Shown here: piece by piece, positions 59,019-64,000 of the stretch | How the letters are laid out: every line of letters begins with the position of its first letter | Numbering within the stretch: position 1 is the first letter of the stretch | Assembly: GCA_041397765.1 (NCBI GenBank) | Contig: JAWKWA010000006.1 | Span: 124,001-188,000, forward strand | Direction: 5' to 3' | DNA from: JAWKWA01 sp041397765 | GTDB lineage: Bacteria; Pseudomonadota; Alphaproteobacteria; Rhizobiales; Hyphomicrobiaceae | DNA length: 64,000 bases | Notes under the pieces: model-generated | What the model was told of the DNA's origin: nothing | What the model saw: only the letters and a program-made list of their open reading frames with translations | Database searches by the model: none | Program-made: the position numbers and the translations under genes

Positions 59019-59992
59019 CTCGGGTGCAGGATCCTCGGATTGGTCACGATGGCGATGATGTCCGCCGTCAGGTTGAGCATGATGTAGGTGCCCGCGAAAA
59101 TGAGGGCGCAGGCCTGGACGACCGGGATGTCGCGCGAGGTCACGCTGTCGACCATGAGCTGGCCGATGCCGGGATAGACGAACACCACCTCGACGACGAC
59201 GACGCCGACCACCAGATAGGCGAGATTGAAGGCGATGACATTGACGATCGGCGCCCAGGCGTTGGGCAGCGCGTGCTTCAGGATCACCTCGCGATTGGGG
59301 ATGCCCTTGAGGCGCGCCATCTCGATATAGGGGCTCGCCAGCAGGTTGATGAGCGCGGCACGGGTCATGCGCATCATATGCGCGACGATGACGAGGGTCA
59401 GCGTCATCACCGGCAGCGCGATCCTCGAGATGCGCTCGAGGAGCGGCGTGTCGGCGCTGACATTGGCGAGCGAATAGAAGATCGGGTACTTCACCGCGAG
59501 AAACAGCATCAGCATGTAGGCGACGAAGAACTCGGGGAACGAGATCGTCGTCAGCGTCAGGGCGTTGACCGTGCGGTCATAGAGACTGTTGCGGTAGAGG
59601 GCGGCGGTGATGCCGAGGAACAAGGCCAGCGGCACGGCGACGAGCGCGGTCACGCCGGCGAGGAAGAGCGTGTTCCACAGCCGTGGCTCGATGATGCCGG
59701 CGACGGTGCGCTTGTAGCCGGCGCGCGCAGCGTAGGACGAGCCGAAGTCGCCTTGGACCGCGTTGGTGATCCAATCGACATAGCGCTCGATCGGCGGGCG
59801 ATCGAGGCCGATCTCGTGCTGGAAGGCCTTCACCGTCTCGGGGGTCGCCGACTGGCCGAGAATGGCCTTGGCGAAATCGCCCGGCAGCATCTCGACTGCC
59901 GAGAAGATGATGATCGAGACGACGAAGAGTGTGACCAGGGCCAGCGCCAGACGCTGGACCACGGTCCGCAAGATGGGGTGCATTCGCCGCAT
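59015..59992 (-). CDS. ABC transporter permease, DppB/OppB type
   Basis: Partner permease. The 325 residues begin ILRTVVQRLALALVTLFVV (first helix) followed by a large periplasmic loop and the FGSSYAAR motif seen in DppB, then helices to the C-terminus. The EAA coupling loop IEMARLKGIPNREVILKHAL is near residue 225. The frame is intact. It follows the binding-protein gene after a 153-base gap with a strong hairpin, which usually lowers permease output relative to the binding protein. Confidence 0.95.
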   Translation of the reverse strand: MRRMHPILRTVVQRLALALVTLFVVSIIIFSAVEMLPGDFAKAILGQSATPETVKAFQHEIGLDRPPIERYVDWITNAVQGDFGSSYAARAGYKRTVAGIIEPRLWNTLFLAGVTALVAVPLALFLGITAALYRNSLYDRTVNALTLTTISFPEFFVAYMLMLFLAVKYPIFYSLANVSADTPLLERISRIALPVMTLTLVIVAHMMRMTRAALINLLASPYIEMARLKGIPNREVILKHALPNAWAPIVNVIAFNLAYLVVGVVVVEVVFVYPGIGQLMVDSVTSRDIPVVQACALIFAGTYIMLNLTADIIAIVTNPRILHPR

Positions 59993-60074
59993 CCCTCGTT
60001 ATGGTTTGCTCCCTTTGGTGCCATAGTCGGCCAAAAGGTGATGAAAGGCCACCATAAAATCGGCCGAATGGCAA

Positions 60075-60098
60075 ATGGGCCGCCCTAAGGCGGCCCAT
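60075..60098 (-). promoter_or_regulatory. Perfect hairpin between binding-protein and permease genes
   Basis: ATGGGCCGCC (60075-60084) pairs perfectly with GGCGGCCCAT (60089-60098) around a CTAA loop. There is no T-run, so it is probably an mRNA-stabilising or attenuating hairpin. It lies 48 bases after the binding-protein stop. Confidence 0.65.
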
Positions 60099-60145
60099 CC
60101 GTCACAGCCTCGAGTGCCGGGAAACGCCGTCTCCCGGCGCTTCGA

Positions 60146-61734
60146 TCAGCTCTCGAACCACCAGCGCTCGGCGATGCGGGCGCCGTCCTGCGGCCAGTTC
60201 ACCGCGTACTTCTCGGGATGCGCGAGCTTGGCCGAATGCGCGTCCACATAGGAGTTGAAGACGAGGTTGATGAGGCCGCCGTCGTCGTGGACGAGCTGCT
60301 GCATCTCCGCATACATGGCGGCGCGCTTGGTGTCGTCCGTCTCGGCGCGGGCGATGAGCAGGAGCTCGTTGAAGCGCGGATTCTTCCAGAACGTGTCGTT
60401 CCAGGCCGCATCCGCCGCATAGGCCGTCGTGAACATCCAGTCGCAAGTCGGACGGCCGCCCCAGTAGGAGCCGCAGAACGGCTTCTTCTGCCAGACATTG
60501 TCCCAGTAGCTGTCGTCGGCCTCGCGGATGACGTTGATGTCGATGTTGCAGGCCTTGGCATGCTCCTGCCACAGCACCGCCGAGTCGACGCAGCCGGCGA
60601 AGGCGGCATCGGCGACCGAGAGGTCGATCTTCAGGCTGTCGAGGCCGGCCTTCTTCAGATAGGCCTTGGCCTTGTCGGGGTCGTAGGTGTGCTTGGGCTC
60701 GGGATCGACGCCGAACTTGACCGCCATGGCGATCGGATTGTCGTTGCCGACGGTGCCGTGACCCTGGAACACCTTCTTGACGATGTCCTCGCGGTTCAGC
60801 GGTGCTTCAGCGCCAGGCGGACATTGACGTCGTCGAAGGGCTTGGTCTCCACGTTCATGACGTAGACGTAGTGGCCGTAGCCCGCCTGCTCGAAGATCTT
60901 GACGTTCGGGTTCTGCGCGAGCAGGCCGAGGGTCTTCAGGTCGCAGCGGTCGATATAGTCGACCTCGCCCGAGGTCAGCGCGTTGGTGCGGGCGGCGACG
61001 TCCTTGATCGAGAGGACCTCGACATTGTCGAACCAGACGGGCTTGTAGTAGTTCGGGTTGCGCTTGAAGGTGGCCTTAACGCCCGGATCGAACTTCTCGA
61101 GGATGAAGGCGCCGGTGCGGATGCCCGACTGCCAGTCGACCTTGCCGTCCTTCGCCGGCATGATCGGGATGTGATAGTCGCTGACGAGGTAGGGGAAGTC
61201 GGCATTGCCGGCCTCGAGCTCGAAGACCACCGTGTCGGGGCCGTCGGCCTTGATCGAGGTGACGGGCTTCAGCAGCGACTTGGCCGGCGATTTCGAATCC
61301 TCGGTGCGGTGATGGGCGTAGGAGGCGAGGACGTCGTCGGCGGTGACCGTCTTGCCGTCGTGGAAGGTGACGCCCTTGCGGATCTTGAAGACCCATTTCT
61401 TGGCGCCGTCGGAGGGCTCCATCGACTCGGCGAGATCGGGAACGGCGCTGCCGTCGGGCGCGATCTCGGTCAGGCTGTTGGCCAGCGTGCCCCACATCGC
61501 CATCAGGGTGAACTGGTCGGGATAGGTGGCGGGATCGAGCGAGTCGGTCGTGGCGCCATGGCCGAGGCCGATGCGGAACGTGCCACCCTTCTTGGGCTCG
61601 GCGCGGGCGATGCTGCTGAACATGGTGTTCGCCGTGGTGGCGGCGACGCCCATGGAGACCGCGCCGACGATGAATTCGCGGCGGTTGAGCTTGCCGAGGC
61701 GGGCAAGCAGCGTCAGGCGACTGATATCGGACAT
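60146..61734 (-). pseudogene. ABC transporter substrate-binding protein (SBP family 5), one frameshift
   Basis: Periplasmic binding protein for the transporter encoded downstream. The N-terminus has a twin-arginine-type signal (LNRREFIVGAVSMGVAA, with cleavage after ARA), then the family 5 fold: VFKIRKGVTFHDGKTVTADD and YHIPIMPAKDGKVDW. The first frame reads 312 residues to NVRLALKHR and stops. One base is missing near 60800: adding a G restores LALKHALNREDIVKKVFQG, and the second part continues to 60146. Repaired length is about 529 residues, normal. Error or recent mutation cannot be told apart here. Confidence 0.9.
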
Positions 61735-62185
61735 GAGTTGGCATTCCTCCCTTTGCGTGGCCCGGGCGACGAGCGGAACGCCCGAGGCCTACAGGTTAGC
61801 GACGAAATGCGGCAAAGCCTAGTGGAGCGAATTCGACAGCCGAGTTCCGGTTTCCGCCGGGTTCGTTCTCAGCCACCAAATTCAAACATCTCACCAGGTT
61901 CAAGGGCTTGCTGGCGGCTCTGGCGATTCCGGCATTGGCTCGCGCAGGTTCTGAAGGGGCAAGCAGATGTCGCAATCGAACCACCGGCAGGCAAGACCAC
62001 GATCGGATCGACGATTCCTGCCCGGAGGCAGTGCGGAGTTTCCGGCGGGCCTGCGCCTGCATGGTTAGCCAAGAAGCGCCGGCGGAGCCATCGCATTCCC
62101 TAAATGAACGCGGACAGTTTTGCTTATGATGGAGCGAAGGGCCGGGTTCGCCGCTGCGGGCGGGCCGCTTTCGGGTTGTCGCGGC
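61735..62185. other. 451-bp gap between the binding-protein gene and the LysR gene
   Basis: The transporter promoter and any LysR operator should lie here. GGGAGGAATG before the binding-protein start is the ribosome site. I saw no clear T-N11-A palindrome and no coding frame. Confidence 0.4.
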
Positions 62186-63106
62186 TCAACCGCCGGAGCC
62201 GCTCTGAAGACGCTCGCGCCAGCCGTCCTCTGCCCGGCAGAACCCCGCCTGGTCGAGCTTGGTGCGGATGGTGTCGACGAGCTTGAGGCCCGGCCCCGAC
62301 AGTCGCGGATGCTTGTAGCAAAGGCCGATGCGGATGGGTTCGAGGGGCGGGAAGCCGTCGCTCTCGCCGAGCACGCGCATGCCGGGGGCCATGGTTCCGC
62401 GCGTGAGCGCGGAGACGCCGAGCCCGGCCTCGACGGCGCGCTGGAGCCCGGAGATGCCGGGGCTCGAATAGGCGATGCGCCAACGCCGCCGTGTCGCCTG
62501 GAGCGCAGTGATCATGCGTTGGCGGTACTCGCAGCCCTCGGGATGGGCGACGAGGGGGAGGGGGTCACGCGTCTCGACGCCCTTGCCCTCGGCCACTGCC
62601 CAGACCGGTTCCTCGACCCAGACCCGGGAGAGATAGGGCGAGCCCGGCCGGCCGATGATGGCGACCGCGATATCGATCTCGTCGCCCGCCAGCATGTCGA
62701 GGACGCGCGAGGAGAGCTCGCAGCGGATCTCGATCTCGGCATTGGGATTGGCGCGGGAAAAGTCGGTGACCACCGTTTGCAGGAAGGCCACCGCATAGTC
62801 GAGCGGCAGTCCGATCCGCAGGGCGGAGGAGGCCTGGTTGCGCTCGAAATTGGCGACCGCCTCGTCGTTCAGCCGCAGCAGCTCGCGGGCATAGGTGACG
62901 AGCAGCTCGCCTTCGCCGGTGAGGCGCAGATGGCGGCCCTCGATATTGATGAGGCGGGTGGCGAGCAGTTCTTCCAGGCGGCGCATCTGCAGGCTGACCG
63001 CCGGCTGGGTGCGGCCGAGGGCGACGCCGGCCTTGGTGTAGCCGCCGAGGTCGACGACGGTGACGAAGGTGCGCAGGAGATCGATCGGCAGGTTGAGGAT
63101 GCGCAT
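62186..63106 (-). CDS. LysR-family transcriptional regulator
   Basis: A 306-residue LysR-type regulator. The N-terminal winged helix covers about residues 5-65 (LLRTFVTVVDLGGYTKAGVALGRTQPAVSLQMRRLEELL includes the recognition helix); the effector domain follows from about 90. ATG 63106 gives the standard N-terminus; the frame extends upstream without family match. It is directly upstream of the transporter genes and on the same strand, so it probably controls them, but a different target is possible. The inducer is unknown; a guanidino compound or peptide would fit the operon. Confidence 0.93.
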   Translation of the reverse strand: MRILNLPIDLLRTFVTVVDLGGYTKAGVALGRTQPAVSLQMRRLEELLATRLINIEGRHLRLTGEGELLVTYARELLRLNDEAVANFERNQASSALRIGLPLDYAVAFLQTVVTDFSRANPNAEIEIRCELSSRVLDMLAGDEIDIAVAIIGRPGSPYLSRVWVEEPVWAVAEGKGVETRDPLPLVAHPEGCEYRQRMITALQATRRRWRIAYSSPGISGLQRAVEAGLGVSALTRGTMAPGMRVLGESDGFPPLEPIRIGLCYKHPRLSGPGLKLVDTIRTKLDQAGFCRAEDGWRERLQSGSGG

Positions 63107-63408
63107 GCCGGGTTCACTCCGGACGCCACGACGCCGGGGCCGAGCCTTCGCCCCCGCCGGCAAGCCTAGAGCATGTCCGTCCTCGTTGAAATCGGTTCGA
63201 CCGGCCCGGTTCTTCGCGGTCGCTGACGGCCCGCGCGAGGTCGGCCGCGGCTTGGACCGCGATCGCAAGGACGGGCGGCCCTGCCGGTGCGCCCGCGCAT
63301 AGCCGCGACACCGACGGGCGATGTTAACCATCCGGCAATTCCCGCCCCGGAAACTGACCGCCCAACCCCCGATTCGTTCGAGCCGCGGACACAGGGACCA
63401 GCGCACCA
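63107..63408. other. 302-bp divergent region between the LysR gene and the exosortase-like gene
   Basis: Contains a half palindromic repeat (63165-63210). GATGTTAACC at about 63320 is the only AT-rich spot. No other gene or promoter was identified. Confidence 0.4.
63165..63210. repeat. Half copy of the palindromic intergenic repeat (copy 3)
   Basis: CCTAGAGCATGTCCG and then GTTGAAATCGGTTCG match the left arm and centre of the 39651 copy. The right arm is absent or decayed. Confidence 0.6.
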
Positions 63409-64000
63409 TGGCCGTCGCCAGCGATCACATCGACAGGTCAGAGCGGTCCGGGGTGCCGCCGCAGCTCATCATCGTCGCCGGCGTCGCGCTCAACGGCTTT
63501 GCCGTGCTGATCGCCGAATCCTGGCAGGCCGAAAGCGGCCCTTCACTCCTCCTCGGCATCAGCCCGTTCGAGCTCATCGCGCTCGGCGTCGCGCTCGTTC
63601 TGCTGCGGCCCGGCCTGATGGCGACAGCTCCGGCCACGATCGGCGTTGCGGAGGTGCTGCTGGCCGCCGCCATGCTGATCCCGAGCTCGACGGCGGCATG
63701 GAGCGCGCTCGCCGGCTATGGGGCATGGCTCGCGCTCCGCCACGACGGCGACGGCCGCAAGGGCGCGCTGATCCTCGTTCTCCTCGCGCTCGCCTCGCTC
63801 TGGTCGGGGGTCGGCATCAGGCTCGTCGGCGATGCCGTGACACTCGCCGAGGCGCGGCTCATCCATGCGCTGATGGGGCTCGCCGGCCTCGACACGCCAC
63901 TTGCTGGGACGGCAATCGGTCCGCCCGATCAGCATCATGTGGTGCTGATGCCGGCCTGCACCTCGCTACAGGTGCTGCCCAAGGCGCTGCTCGGGCTCGT
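63409..64000 (+). CDS. Exosortase/archaeosortase-like membrane protein (3' end outside window)
   Basis: The first 197 residues of a polytopic membrane protein. Hydrophobic segments lie at about residues 20-38, 48-66, 75-95, 97-108 and 122-145. After them the segment IHALMGLAGL, a polar loop and VVLMPACTSLQVLPKALL follow. The last resembles the exosortase cysteine motif (A-C-S-G-L context), where the cysteine is the proposed nucleophile; here it reads A-C-T-S-L. Known exosortases process proteins with a PEP-CTERM-like tail and often sit near polysaccharide genes. The arginine and histidine motifs would lie beyond the window end, so the call is provisional. Confidence 0.55.

Noticed and set aside
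63313..63335. GTTAACC near the exosortase-like gene as a CtrA site
   Set aside because: Only one half-site; no second half at seven-base spacing.

Overview
The window is high-GC chromosomal DNA from an alphaproteobacterium, most likely of the order Hyphomicrobiales (Rhizobiales). This rests on gene order: ntrY-ntrX-trkA-(aminotransferase)-hfq-hflX-mazG, lptF-lptG-lptD-surA-pdxA-rsmA, rpsB-tsf-pyrH-frr-uppS-cdsA-dxr-rseP-bamA-lpxD-fabZ-lpxA-lpxI-lpxB, and hom-glpX-recJ are all blocks typical of that group. LpxI in place of LpxH and a class I PHA synthase fit as well. I could not assign a genus. No tRNA, rRNA, CRISPR array, insertion sequence or phage gene was seen.

Layout. 1-9020: nitrogen two-component system NtrY/NtrX, potassium-uptake TrkA, a PLP aminotransferase, Hfq, HflX and MazG. 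9071-12534: an unknown membrane protein, an isolated methyltransferase of the pseudaminic-acid-associated family, and leucyl aminopeptidase. 12961-21779: LPS export to the outer membrane (lptF, lptG, lptD), periplasmic chaperone surA, pdxA and rsmA in one direction. 21947-26232: gmk, yicC and a lone amino-acid-binding protein on the minus strand, then metC. 26914-31147: a small minus-strand group (IscU-like protein, cupin, yidD) facing folE, hisI and a patatin-like esterase. 31181-46628: one long minus-strand superoperon running from translation (rpsB, tsf, frr) through UMP kinase, isoprenoid and phospholipid precursors (uppS, cdsA, dxr) to envelope assembly (rseP, bamA) and lipid A synthesis (lpxD, fabZ, lpxA, lpxI, lpxB). 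46849-52120: an ArfA-like small protein, recJ, glpX, hom and a small lipoprotein. 52535-55103: phaC and a glyoxalase-like protein. 55211-63106: a peptide/opine-type ABC transporter operon ending in an arginine-deiminase-fold hydrolase, preceded by a LysR regulator. 63409-64000: the start of an exosortase-like membrane protein, cut by the window end.

Three genes carry frameshifts: ntrX (five small indels in its last 310 bases), lptD (two that cancel each other) and the transporter binding protein (one). The flanking codons still encode well-conserved protein. LptD is normally essential in bacteria that export LPS, so base-calling or assembly error is at least as likely as real gene decay.

Most of the window is housekeeping and I did not find a clear new system. 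The best candidates for a second look are the ArfA-like gene next to recJ, the transporter operon that carries a guanidine-type hydrolase, the exosortase-like gene at the right edge, a structured terminator-ended transcript candidate near 26.5 kb, the CtrA-like box array near 10.9 kb, and several short repeat families between genes.
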